Positions 8,383 to 16,763 of a DNA stretch of 64,000 bases are shown here, one piece after another; position 1 is the first letter of the stretch, and every line of letters begins with the position of its first letter. The stretch spans positions 248,001-312,000 of the forward strand of contig NZ_CP094984.1 of assembly GCF_022869865.1 (NCBI RefSeq), written 5' to 3'. The DNA is from Arthrobacter zhangbolii (GTDB lineage Bacteria > Actinomycetota > Actinomycetes > Actinomycetales > Micrococcaceae). The notes under the pieces are model-generated. The model made no database searches, was not told the origin of the DNA, and was given only the letters and a program-made list of their open reading frames with translations. Made by a program: the position numbers and the translations under genes.

Positions 8383-8925
8383 ATGTCTTCCCCATCCAAT
8401 CCCTCGGATCCGGCCCTGTTCCTCTGGGCGTCCCACCTCGGCCGTGCCGCCAGCGATGTTGATTCCCACCAGCTGAGTCGCGGGATTGCCGCTGTTGGGC
8501 CCCTCATTGAGCAGTACATCGACGGTTATCGTCCCGGTAAAGCTCTACCAATAATGACCATGCTCAGCATTCTGGAAATCTGTGGTTCCGGGCCGGAAAC
8601 TCCGCGCTTCTGCGACGGACGCGCCAAACTGCTCAACGTCTGGGCATGCCTGGGCAACCTGCAGGGTGTCCGCGGAACACCCCTATCTGTTCTGACAAGC
8701 AGAGTGGAGCTGATCCTGGCGCTCAATGACCTGCTCATCATTGATGAGACGCCGCCCAACGTGGAAATCTACATCACCGTTTTGGACGCAGAGTTGGCGG
8801 CTATGCAGTGGGAGCTCCTGTATCTGTTGCCTGCTGATTGTGCCTTGCAGATTCAACAGATAGATGAAGATTGGCGCGCTTCAGCGATGGAGGAGCCCAT
8901 CGACGAAATGCCGGTGGGTTGGTGA
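8383..8925 (+). CDS. hypothetical protein
   Basis: The start at 8383 follows GAAAGGA with suitable spacing and gives 180 residues; a longer in-frame reading from 8311 would cross the terminator and is rejected. The protein appears mostly alpha-helical (RVELILALNDLLIIDETPP, LDAELAAMQWELLYLLP) and acidic at the C-terminus. No signal peptide, membrane span or known motif was found. It may be functionally linked to the gene at 7625, because the two share orientation and an identical terminator-then-start layout, but they do not look like paralogues. Confidence 0.6.
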   Translation: MSSPSNPSDPALFLWASHLGRAASDVDSHQLSRGIAAVGPLIEQYIDGYRPGKALPIMTMLSILEICGSGPETPRFCDGRAKLLNVWACLGNLQGVRGTPLSVLTSRVELILALNDLLIIDETPPNVEIYITVLDAELAAMQWELLYLLPADCALQIQQIDEDWRASAMEEPIDEMPVGW

Positions 8926-8953
8926 GAGCGGCATCCGGGATCGGTTGAAGGGC

Positions 8954-9042
8954 GTTTGAGTACGACGGCCCTGCGTCGCCTCCGTTGCGGTGGAGCGTCA
9001 GGAGCTCTCCGGGCCGCCAAAGTTGACGCGAAGGAGGGCCAT
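8954..9042 (+). pseudogene. 3' remnant of a second poxB copy
   Basis: The stretch reads GGCGTTTGAGTACGACGGCC and, a little further on, GTGGAGCGTCAGGAGCTCTC, then a GACGCGAAG block. It matches the intact poxB at about 7083-7178 with scattered substitutions and small gaps. No frame is open across it. Together with the 5' remnant at 2888 it brackets about 5.9 kb, including the intact poxB. Confidence 0.8.
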
Positions 9043-9169
9043 CGGCGGCCAGGTTCCGCAGGCACGAAATGATTTCACCGAGCGCCTTCTAAGTTGTTAT
9101 GTAGGCTTGTCCGGAAGCGTCCGAGCGGCGGGTTAGGCTGGGCCGGTTGTCATCTTCAGGGGGAAATAC

Positions 9170-9415
9170 ATGAAGCGTCCGCACCCGGTTGCCGGAATGT
9201 TCGCCGCCACGCTTGTGCTGTGGCTTGCATCTTTAGGCTGCACATTATTTGCCACTTTCACAGTCGGAATTGACCCGAACGCCGGGATCGCGGGCCAGCC
9301 GTCGCTGCTGGCGGTTTTCGCGGCCGTCGCCGCGGTAGGCGCGGGAATCTTTGGCATCTGGACCGGATGGCGGGCCTGCCGGGCTCTGGATTATCTGGTG
9401 CGCACAGCCAGGTGA
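9170..9415 (+). CDS. small two-span membrane protein
   Basis: The ATG follows CAGGGGGAAATAC and encodes 81 residues. Two hydrophobic segments are visible, residues about 8-30 (VAGMFAATLVLWLASLGCTL) and about 44-66 (LLAVFAAVAAVGAGIFGIW), with a basic tail. The loop between them (VGIDPNAGIAGQP) is short. It stands alone between the poxB remnant and a lipoprotein gene. No family is recognised. Confidence 0.6.
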   Translation: MKRPHPVAGMFAATLVLWLASLGCTLFATFTVGIDPNAGIAGQPSLLAVFAAVAAVGAGIFGIWTGWRACRALDYLVRTAR

Positions 9416-9515
9416 CTGGGTAGCCGCCACCGCAGACAGTGAAGCAGGCACCTCACATCCTCCGCTAAACGACCGATAGTGAAACCTGTTCACATCGCAC
9501 GTTACCGGAGGATCC

Positions 9516-10145
9516 TTGAAGTATTTGAAGATTGTTGTCGTTGCCGCACTCAGCGCCATGGTGGTCACCGGCTGTGGTGACACCGGTCCTGCGCCAGCGG
9601 AGAAAGCGGTCGTGGAGCCGTCAGCCTCCAGCGCACCAAACACACCGGCCTCCGCCCCTAAACAGGACGGCACAGCATCCCGTCCATTCGATTTTGGAAC
9701 GCTAGCTACCTCTTCTCCCAAGAGCAGGTGGGATGTGACTGTGACTGAGGCGGTCACGGCTGGGGGCGCGGAGCTGGTCCTCGCCGAGAACCTATATAAC
9801 GAGGTCCAGGACGGTTGGGACTACGTGCTCGGCCGCATGACCTCGGTGGTGAATGAAAACCTTCCAAGTGCGGATGCAGGTGAACCCGTGTCTCCCACAG
9901 CATCTGTTATGCCGGTCTTCATTGGTGGCGACGGACGGATTTACGACATATGGAACGACGACAACTCAGCCGTCGTCATGGAAGAGGACTGGATCGGGCA
10001 GCCCGAAATCATTGCCAAGACAGGGATTGAAACCACCGGTCGCTTCGCTATCCAGGTACCAAGGGCTGCTATTCCAGGAGGCCAGTTCGCGACGCGTAAT
10101 GAGGTCAATGGAACAATTCTCTACTTTGGGGCACCCATCAAGTAG
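9516..10145 (+). CDS. secreted lipoprotein, unknown function
   Basis: The TTG start follows GGAGGATCC and gives 209 residues. The N-terminus is a lipoprotein signal: KYLK, a hydrophobic run, then the lipobox VVTGC with the acylated Cys at about residue 20. A Pro/Ala/Ser-rich linker follows. The remaining ~150 residues appear beta-rich, with RWDVTVTEA, WDYVLGRMTSV and FIGGDGRIYDI, resembling the extracellular DUF4352-like immunoglobulin-fold domains of Gram-positive lipoproteins. That family link is tentative. Confidence 0.7.
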   Translation: MKYLKIVVVAALSAMVVTGCGDTGPAPAEKAVVEPSASSAPNTPASAPKQDGTASRPFDFGTLATSSPKSRWDVTVTEAVTAGGAELVLAENLYNEVQDGWDYVLGRMTSVVNENLPSADAGEPVSPTASVMPVFIGGDGRIYDIWNDDNSAVVMEEDWIGQPEIIAKTGIETTGRFAIQVPRAAIPGGQFATRNEVNGTILYFGAPIK

Positions 10146-10220
10146 GACTGGTGTAGAACGGCGGCTAGGGAACCGTCGGTACCTCGCCGCTCACCTCATC
10201 CCGGGCCCAGCCTCAGCATG

Positions 10221-10916
10221 CTACCGGCGCTTGAAGAGAACGAACTCAATTTCGTCGGCACGGACTTTGCGTGCACCGTCCAAGCGTTCCGTTGCCTGCT
10301 CGGCCCAAGAGCCGGTTACGGCACAGTAGCGGGCGTAGGTGTCCGGGAACCATGCAGCCGTCGGTGCGCCGGGCCAGACATCGGATAGGTTGCGGGCAAC
10401 CACCTGATCGAGGATGAGGTAGCGGGGTGGAGCTTCCTGGCCTTGGGCGAAGTAGAGGAACTTGGTGGAGAAAGCCGGGCCGAACCAGGGGATGCGTCCC
10501 TTGCCCTTGTCCGTGGTCAGGACGCCGTAGACGTCCTGTGCAGATTCGCCGCTCCTGACCCCTTGCCAAGCTTCGACCAGCAGCTCTTCGGCTCTGTCCT
10601 GATGGGCGGCGAGGGCGTTCAGACGCTGATGCAAGCGTGGAGCCCGGCGGCCAAGGCCCCAGGCGAGTGAATAATACAGAAGCTGGAAGGCATTGGACGG
10701 GGTGATTTCACGGCCGCCCAACTCGAATACATCCGCACGGGAAACCTTTGTAATGCCCGGGCCTGCCAGTACACCTTGCAGCGGTGGCAAACCGCGCGTG
10801 CTGAGGGCGTCCTGCCATCGGTCGCAGTTGACCGCGATTTCGTGGCCCATGACGGCGTCCTCCCCAGGAAAAGCGGCGAAGAGGTCTTCGGGCAGGGGCG
10901 CATCGGCATTGATCAT
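10221..10916 (-). CDS. OGG-fold (8-oxoguanine glycosylase-like) protein
   Basis: This 231-residue protein contains GRIPWFGPAFSTKFLYFA (near residues 140-157) and, later, RYLILDQVVARNLSD. Both recall a family of actinobacterial proteins annotated as having the fold of 8-oxoguanine DNA glycosylase. The full helix-hairpin-helix with its catalytic Lys/Asp is not obvious, so enzymatic activity is unproven. The gene is single, convergent with the lipoprotein gene, and has no repair genes beside it. It could act in base-excision repair or in recognition of modified DNA. Confidence 0.52.
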   Translation of the reverse strand: MINADAPLPEDLFAAFPGEDAVMGHEIAVNCDRWQDALSTRGLPPLQGVLAGPGITKVSRADVFELGGREITPSNAFQLLYYSLAWGLGRRAPRLHQRLNALAAHQDRAEELLVEAWQGVRSGESAQDVYGVLTTDKGKGRIPWFGPAFSTKFLYFAQGQEAPPRYLILDQVVARNLSDVWPGAPTAAWFPDTYARYCAVTGSWAEQATERLDGARKVRADEIEFVLFKRR

Positions 10917-11093
10917 GGCGTGACTCTACTGGGTGAATCGCCGGTTTACCTGCGGCTCGCAGGACGGTCCAGGGAATTCGCGACTGGCGCCACACGCTCA
11001 CTCACGCGGCCACCACTTCTTCGGGCCCGCCCGTTGGACTATGCGGACATAGCGTTTCGGCCGCATCTGATATTTATTACGCGCCGACAGCGC

Positions 11094-13271
11094 TCACCCC
11101 TCCTCCGGGCCAAGGATGGCTTCAGAAAGGACGGGTGCGAGCTTCGCAGAGTATTCCGGTGTTATGTGCTGCGGGTCTACGAATATCGGGGTTGTTCCGG
11201 CGAAGGCAGGGCAGGAGACCGAACCGCAAAACCACGGGACGGTCGAAACGAAACGGGTTCCTTCCACACTCTCCGCTGCAGCTTTCTCCGCGGCGACCGT
11301 GCTGACGTATCGATCCCTATCCGTAACGGCGCAGTCGCCGGGCCTGCTCACCCTGGTGGCGCATTCCATCAGGTTTTTACCGGTCGCAGCGACCGACATC
11401 AGAACGATCTGCCCTTCCGTCACCTCACGAACGTCCGTCAGCTTTTGGACCGTTGCTTCGGACCAGAGTGAAAGGGCTTCCTCCTTTGCGGGCGCTCCCA
11501 CGAGGCGATCACGCGTATTAAGGGCACTGGATACGAGCACCATGTCCGGCGTCATCTCGGCGATTTTCGCCATGGTCCACTGCTGGTGCGCAATACATTC
11601 ATCGGCAAAGCCGGCCTTGTCATCGGACCGCTCAACCTGCAGCTCGATGGCAGGACATTGCTCCTTGGTCAGCAGCTGGATCCTCCACCCCTGCTTTCCA
11701 AGCGATTCGCGCAGCCCCGGCATCCAGCTGAGAGCCACGGAATCACCGATGACCACTGCCGTCTTTGCAGCGGCGGTATCCCCGTAAATGCACTGGCTGA
11801 AGTTTGCGTCAGTGACATTCATGCACTTATCGACGGTCCACTCGGGAACAAACGCCAGGTTATCCAGCGACGGCGAGAGTTCCGGCCAGGCCGTTGACGT
11901 ACTGGCTGCCTCGATTTCAGCGGATAGTCTGCCGGCAGCGGTGTCCGGCGGTGCGTCAGGAGTTGCACCCTCCTGGCCGGAGGTCGACGCCGGTGCCGGC
12001 TGGACGGACAGCGACGGTTCCGTTTCGGTGGTCGTCGTTATGGCGAGAATGACTGCAAAAGCCGTCACTGACACAAGGACACCCATCGCGGCCTGCTTTG
12101 ACGGCTGGTCAAGGCCGGAAGACTTCCTCTTCCTGGGGGGACGGGGCGAGGGATCCAGCCATGACGATTTACGGATGGGATCTTCAATAAAGTGGTAGGA
12201 GGCGATTGATAACGCACCCATTCCCAGCACCATAAGAACCCATGCGGTCAGATTTTCCTGCGGAACAACCGATTCCATCAGGATGATGACCGGAAAGTGC
12301 CACAAATACAGTGAGTAGGAGATGTTGCCAAGGTAATTGCTGACGCGGTTGGTCAGGGGATACAGATAAGGCTGTGGGCCATTTATGCCTGCGGCTATAA
12401 CCAGCGCCGTAGACAAAACGGGTACGCATCCCCATGGTCCGGGAAACGCCATGTCAGGACTCACGTAGATGATGCTCCATATGATGCCGGCCAGCCCCGC
12501 GTAGCCCAAAACAGTCCTCATCATCAGGGATAGCGTTGGAAGACTGCCCGCTATCACTGCGAGCAGCGCCCCGACTGCCAGTTCCCAGGTACGCGACGCC
12601 GTTGAAAAGTACGCGACGGTTGGACGCGCTGCGGTCTCCCAGAGGGAAAAGACAAAGGCCGCCGCAACGACAAGGCCCATGACTCCGGCCAGGAGACGGC
12701 GGGCGGCAGCCAGGGAGAGACTAAGCCGGTGGGCGAGCACACCCATCACCAGAACTATCAGCCAGGGCCAGAAGACATAAAACTGCTCCTCGACGGCGAG
12801 GGACCAGAAATGCTGCAGCGGCGACACCGGTCCGCCGGCCTGCATGTAATCGGTACCCGTTGCGGCATAATGCCAGTTGGCGCCAAAGATCAGAGCGTAG
12901 AAGCCGTCCCAGGTGATACTTTCGGCCCGCGTCCGCCGGAAAAGCGCCCAGGAAAGAATGATCGTGACCGCTATGACGATAACTGCCGCCGGAATGATCC
13001 TCTTGACGCGGCGCCGATAAAACCCGCTGAAAGAGATGCGGCCGGTTCGCTCCTGTTCCCGTAATAGCAGGCTGGTAATCAGGAAACCGGATATCACGAA
13101 AAAGACGTCCACTCCAACGAATCCGCCGAACGGATAGCCCAGCAAATGATCCGAGATCACCGCTAGGACGGCGACGGTACGGAGTCCCTGAATATCCAAG
13201 CGTGCTGAGCTGGGGGGCGTACGGCGGGCCCTTCGCGTCGGGGCCGGCAAAGCGGCCTTAAGCACGGTCAT
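11094..13271 (-). CDS. OatA-like acyltransferase with SGNH domain
   Basis: The start at 13271 follows GGGGGA by seven bases; an upstream GTG at 13310 lacks one. The 725-residue protein begins with an acyltransferase-3 membrane domain (DIQGLRTVAVLAVISDHLL, FVGVDVFFVISGFLITSLL, then RRVKRIIPA) with about ten spans. It continues through a Pro-rich linker after residue ~400 to an extracellular SGNH esterase domain, with VVIGDSVALSWMPGL for the Ser block and VDPQHITPEYS for the Asp-x-x-His block. Such fused proteins carry acetyl groups across the membrane onto peptidoglycan or surface polysaccharide. The exact acceptor is not shown by the sequence. Confidence 0.85.
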   Translation of the reverse strand: MTVLKAALPAPTRRARRTPPSSARLDIQGLRTVAVLAVISDHLLGYPFGGFVGVDVFFVISGFLITSLLLREQERTGRISFSGFYRRRVKRIIPAAVIVIAVTIILSWALFRRTRAESITWDGFYALIFGANWHYAATGTDYMQAGGPVSPLQHFWSLAVEEQFYVFWPWLIVLVMGVLAHRLSLSLAAARRLLAGVMGLVVAAAFVFSLWETAARPTVAYFSTASRTWELAVGALLAVIAGSLPTLSLMMRTVLGYAGLAGIIWSIIYVSPDMAFPGPWGCVPVLSTALVIAAGINGPQPYLYPLTNRVSNYLGNISYSLYLWHFPVIILMESVVPQENLTAWVLMVLGMGALSIASYHFIEDPIRKSSWLDPSPRPPRKRKSSGLDQPSKQAAMGVLVSVTAFAVILAITTTTETEPSLSVQPAPASTSGQEGATPDAPPDTAAGRLSAEIEAASTSTAWPELSPSLDNLAFVPEWTVDKCMNVTDANFSQCIYGDTAAAKTAVVIGDSVALSWMPGLRESLGKQGWRIQLLTKEQCPAIELQVERSDDKAGFADECIAHQQWTMAKIAEMTPDMVLVSSALNTRDRLVGAPAKEEALSLWSEATVQKLTDVREVTEGQIVLMSVAATGKNLMECATRVSRPGDCAVTDRDRYVSTVAAEKAAAESVEGTRFVSTVPWFCGSVSCPAFAGTTPIFVDPQHITPEYSAKLAPVLSEAILGPEEG

Positions 13272-13406
13272 GTACGTGTCCCCCATCGTTGCAACCGCAA
13301 AATTTTCCACAGCATAGTGTTCGCGGATGCGATCGGGTAGCGTACCGGCACCGCTGGCGAATCAGCAGGTTTCCGGGTGAAAAGGCCTCGCGAGGCCGGT
13401 AAGGTC

Positions 13407-14174
13407 CTAGAACAGCGGCCAGGGCACGGCAGGCATGTCACCGCTCGGCTCCGGGAACCGCGACGTCGAGCGTAACCGGGCACAACGCGCGGCAAACGCC
13501 GCAATCTCCTCGGCGGTGAGCAGCTTCGCCAGCTGTGAGCCCAGTTCGCCGTGCAGTCCTTCGAGCACCCGGTCAATGCCCGCAAGCTCTTCGGCGCTCA
13601 GCTCCTCACCGATCCAGCCCCACAGCACGGTGCGCAGTTTGTGCTCCTGATGGAAGGTGAGCCCGTGGTCCACCCCGTACCGGTGCCCGCCGGCCATGCC
13701 GAGGACGTGGTCGCCCTTGCGGTCGGCATTGTTGACCAGGACGTCGAACACCGCCATCCGCCGCAGCGCCGCAGTGTCCTCATGGATCAGCGAGACAATC
13801 CGCCCGGCCTCATCGGAGCCCTGCAGCACCTCTTTCCAGCCGGTGTCCGGCACGTCCTCCTCCGGGACCAGGTCCACCGGAGCCTGCTCCGGGTCGGTCT
13901 CCTGCCAGAGCTGGACCATGCCTTCGCCGAACCGGCCGTCCCGCAGCCAGGTGCGCGGCACGATGTTCCAGCCCAGCGTTTCGGACACCAGATAGGCCGC
14001 CACCTCGCGGTGGGCCAGGCAGCCGTCGGGAAAGTCCCAGAGGGGCTGCTCGCCGGCAATCGGTTTGTAGACGACGGCGGCACCGCCGATGCTGCCCAGG
14101 AAGGTGGCGTTGGACGCCGTGGTGAGGCGGCCGGTGAGCGTGAGCTCGGCGGTCACCAGGTCGGGCGCGGGCAT
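13407..14174 (-). CDS. SCO1664-family protein
   Basis: This 255-residue protein has the layout of the actinobacterial SCO1664 family, which resembles a phosphatidylinositol-3/4-kinase-like fold: YKPIAGEQPLWDFP near the start, HREVAAYLVSETLGW, then VFDVLVNNADRKGDHVL and GVDHGLTFHQEHKLRTVLWG. The Asn-Ala-Asp-Arg-Lys and Asp-His-Gly motifs correspond to the catalytic and metal loops of such kinases. Its start overlaps the DUF3090 stop (TGATG), so it is the third gene of the conserved phosphatase-DUF3090-SCO1664 operon. The substrate is unknown. Confidence 0.85.
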   Translation of the reverse strand: MPAPDLVTAELTLTGRLTTASNATFLGSIGGAAVVYKPIAGEQPLWDFPDGCLAHREVAAYLVSETLGWNIVPRTWLRDGRFGEGMVQLWQETDPEQAPVDLVPEEDVPDTGWKEVLQGSDEAGRIVSLIHEDTAALRRMAVFDVLVNNADRKGDHVLGMAGGHRYGVDHGLTFHQEHKLRTVLWGWIGEELSAEELAGIDRVLEGLHGELGSQLAKLLTAEEIAAFAARCARLRSTSRFPEPSGDMPAVPWPLF

Positions 14175-14731
14175 CAGGCCTCGGGGAAGGTGCAGGTGTG
14201 CCCGTCGGCGTCGATCGGCTGGCCGCAGATCACGCAGATGGGCCGGCCGGCGCCCACCACTTCGCGGGTGCGCTTGGCGAAGGCCCGGGCGGTGCCCACC
14301 GGCATCCGCACCCGCAGCACCTCTTCGGCGTCGTCGGCCTCGTCGTCATCCTCGAGGAAGCCGTCGTCGTCCTCATCCACCTCGCCGAGGGGGTAGGCCT
14401 CGATGACCACCTGCGCCGTCGTCGGGTCCCAGCCCAGGCTCATCACGCCGGCGCGGAATTGTTCCTCCACGGCGTCCAGATCATCATTGTCCACGAGCTC
14501 CAGGGGAGTGCTCGCGGGAACGTGGAAGGGGTTGCCGTCCACGGTCATCAGCTGGTCGAGGATCTCGTCGATCTTCTCGGCGAGCTGGGCGGACTGCAGC
14601 TTTTCCAGGGCAATACTGACAATCTGCTTTCCGGTGCGTACCTGCAGGTAGAACGTGCGCTGGCCCGGGACGCCGACGGTACCGACGACAACGCGGTCCG
14701 GCCAGTCGAACTCATGAACGGTTGTAGGCAT
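14174..14731 (-). CDS. DUF3090 family protein
   Basis: The 185-residue product begins MPTTVHEFDWPDRVVVGTVG and continues with GQRTFYLQVRTGKQIVSIAL, typical of DUF3090. The C-terminus carries two Cys pairs and His (ICVICGQPIDADGHTC), a likely zinc site. An acidic run (EVDEDDDGFLEDDDEADD) lies at about residues 113-130. It is the middle gene of a three-gene actinobacterial operon, 15 bases after the phosphatase and overlapping the SCO1664 gene. The function is not established for the family. Confidence 0.87.
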   Translation of the reverse strand: MPTTVHEFDWPDRVVVGTVGVPGQRTFYLQVRTGKQIVSIALEKLQSAQLAEKIDEILDQLMTVDGNPFHVPASTPLELVDNDDLDAVEEQFRAGVMSLGWDPTTAQVVIEAYPLGEVDEDDDGFLEDDDEADDAEEVLRVRMPVGTARAFAKRTREVVGAGRPICVICGQPIDADGHTCTFPEA

Positions 14732-14746
14732 GGAACTACTCTAGGC

Positions 14747-15448
14747 TCATTGCGCCGGCGGCGCCGCGTGGCCTGCGCCACCACCCACCGGCGCATCCTC
14801 GGACGGCGGGGGAGCGGCCAGCCAGGACAGGTCGCCGGCGTCGGTGTTGGTGGCCAGGACGGTGGGCCGTCCCGCGCCGTAGTGGACGATCGACACGGAG
14901 GCCGGACCCACGTTGATGCGCTGGAACATGTCCAGATGCATACCGAGTGCGTCGGCAAGGACCGACTTGATGATGTCCCCGTGGCTTACCGCCACCCAGA
15001 CGGCGCCGGGCCCGTGCTCGGCCTCGAACGCGGCGTCGTGATGCCGGATGGCGGCCACCGAGCGGGCCTGCATCGCGGCCATGGACTCGCCGCCGGGGAA
15101 GGTGACGGCGGAGGGCTGGGACTGCACCGTCTTCCAGAGCTCCTCCTTCGCGAGGTCCTCCAGCGTGCGGCCCTGCCAGGCGCCGTAGTCGCACTCGGTG
15201 AGGCCGTCCTCGACCGGGGTGTGCGGAGTGCCGGCCTGGCGGTCCAGGATGAACTGCGCCGTCTGCCGGCAGCGTTCCAGCGGACTGGACACCACACCGG
15301 CCAAGGGGACGACGGCGAGCCGGTCACCGGTGGCGGCGGCCTGGTCGCGGCCCACCTGATCGAGTTCGACGCCGGGGGTCCGGCCGGCCAGCAGACCGGA
15401 GGCGTTGGCGGTGGTGCGGCCGTGCCGCACGAGGATTACTGTTGCCAT
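14747..15448 (-). CDS. histidine phosphatase (MSMEG_4193-type)
   Basis: The 233-residue protein opens MATVILVRHGRTTANASG, the phosphohistidine RHG motif of the phosphoglycerate-mutase-like superfamily. It also has SSPLERCRQTA (second Arg), the catalytic ECDYG Glu, and the second His in WVAVSHGDIIKS. It is the first gene of the phosphatase-DUF3090-SCO1664 operon common in actinobacteria, where mshC often follows; mshC is not in this window. The actual phosphoester substrate is unknown. Its 5' end is overlapped by the read-through tail of a damaged recombinase on the same strand in another frame. Confidence 0.87.
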   Translation of the reverse strand: MATVILVRHGRTTANASGLLAGRTPGVELDQVGRDQAAATGDRLAVVPLAGVVSSPLERCRQTAQFILDRQAGTPHTPVEDGLTECDYGAWQGRTLEDLAKEELWKTVQSQPSAVTFPGGESMAAMQARSVAAIRHHDAAFEAEHGPGAVWVAVSHGDIIKSVLADALGMHLDMFQRINVGPASVSIVHYGAGRPTVLATNTDAGDLSWLAAPPPSEDAPVGGGAGHAAPPAQ

Positions 15449-15998
15449 GCCCCCAGCCTAGTTCTACGGGCGGGGGCGGGGCGGACGGTGAGTGGGGACG
15501 CCGTCGTGCGTTAGCTGTCTGGGGGTGTGATCGCTGGACGATGCGGTACACAGTACTTCGAGCGACTTTGAAGAGTTCGGCGATCTCGGAGGTGGTATGT
15601 TCCCCTGCGTTATATAGGGAGACCACGTGTGCTTCCTGCAGCTTCGAGAGTTTGGGCTGCTTACCGCGAAGCCTGCCCTTGGCTTTGGCAACCTGCATGC
15701 CTTCTCGGGTTCGGGCGCGGATGAGGTCGGATTCAAACTCGGCGACCATCGCGAGGACGTTGAACAGCAGCCGCCCGACAGGGTCCGAGGGATCGTGGAC
15801 GGACCCCAGCGTGTCCCCGTCACGCACCGCTGCCAAGGCCTGGCGTAGCCCCGGCCGGTCACGGTTGGTGCCGGTCAGCCCGTGGTCGGTGTAAACCAGG
15901 TCCGCGGGGACGCCGAGGGCTGCAAGTTGGTTCTGTTGGACCGTGAGGTCCTGCTCGCTGGTGGACACCCGGGCATAACCGACGATGTGGGCACTCAT
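15324..15998 (-). pseudogene. serine recombinase (resolvase/invertase) with internal deletion
   Basis: The frame from ATG 15998 begins MSAHIVGYARVSTSEQD with the nucleophilic Ser. It later has GRLLFNVLAMVAEFESDLI, the E-helix, and an HTH ending in RSTVYRIVQRS. Between RDGDTL and GSVHDPSDP the family normally carries about 34 more residues, including the catalytic KLDRLARS segment, and these are missing in frame. After the HTH the frame has lost its stop and reads 125 bases into the phosphatase gene. The catalytic Arg pair is therefore absent and the enzyme is almost certainly inactive. Confidence 0.8.
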
Positions 15999-16103
15999 GG
16001 TTGCGAATGTAGCGGTTGGGCTACCTTCATCGGGCGCATGCCCGGGCGGGGTATACGCGAACCACGAGGTCAAACAGGTATCCGGGCATGTCAATGCCAG
16101 TAA

Positions 16104-16754
16104 GTGCGGTTGCATGTGCCGCGGAGTAGGACCGGCTTACGGGCTCCAGGAATGCGAGTTCCTACCTGCGGCAGCGGGCTGGCGGCTGCCTCCTTCCCAT
16201 TGACGATGGGAGGCATGATCGGCGGCATCGTAATCTCGCTGTTGGTTGCCGGAGCCGCCCGGCGGCTGGCCGCCCTGGCCGGATTCGCCGTTGCTGCAGG
16301 GCTCGGCCTCACCCTTGTCCTGCAGTCCTGGTTCGAATACCTGCAGGGGGATTTCTGGATCAATGCCGCCGCGATGGGACTGTCGGTTCTCGCAACCGCT
16401 TCGTTCATCGTGGGCTGCAAGTCGTTGCTTGGCGCCAAGGGCATCGGCGTCGGCGCGGTCATCACCATGTTCGTGGCTAACCCAATCTCCTCGGCGACGA
16501 CACCATGGCAGTTCCTGACTGAGCCTTGGGGCCAGATCGGGCAGTTCTTCGTTCCGGGAGCGTCGAACTGGCTCATTCGCTCCCTGAGCTATTTCCCCGA
16601 TGCGAACCTCGCCCCGCAGTGGTGGATCCTCATCGGCTGGACCGCCGTCGGCGTCGTCCTCACGCTCACCGCCCATGCACGGGCAGCTGCAGCGACACCC
16701 GCGCCGCACGCCCAGCGTGATGACGAGCCCCGTGAAGAAGTGTCTGTGGCCTAA
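16104..16754 (+). pseudogene. ABC-2-like membrane permease, C-terminal fragment
   Basis: The open frame encodes up to 216 residues, but recognisable homology starts only near GLAAASFPLTMGGMIGGI. It continues through about five membrane spans, with WFEYLQGDFWINA, VGAVITMFVANPIS and PWGQIGQFFVPGASNWLIR. These are features of the C-terminal half of an actinobacterial ABC-2-type permease of about 350 residues. The extracytoplasmic N-terminal half is missing, cut off near the recombinase relic. The upstream part of the frame has no ribosome site, so it is called a truncated gene. A short functional membrane protein cannot be excluded. Confidence 0.65.
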
Positions 16755-16763
16755 AAAAGATGG

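Noticed and set aside
2888-9042. Attachment-site direct repeats of an integrated element
   Set aside because: The two flanking pieces are different ends of poxB and not copies of each other, and no integrase lies inside.
14198-15514. 438-codon plus-strand frame across DUF3090 and the phosphatase
   Set aside because: Antisense to two well-supported genes, with a His/Gly-rich translation typical of a shadow frame.
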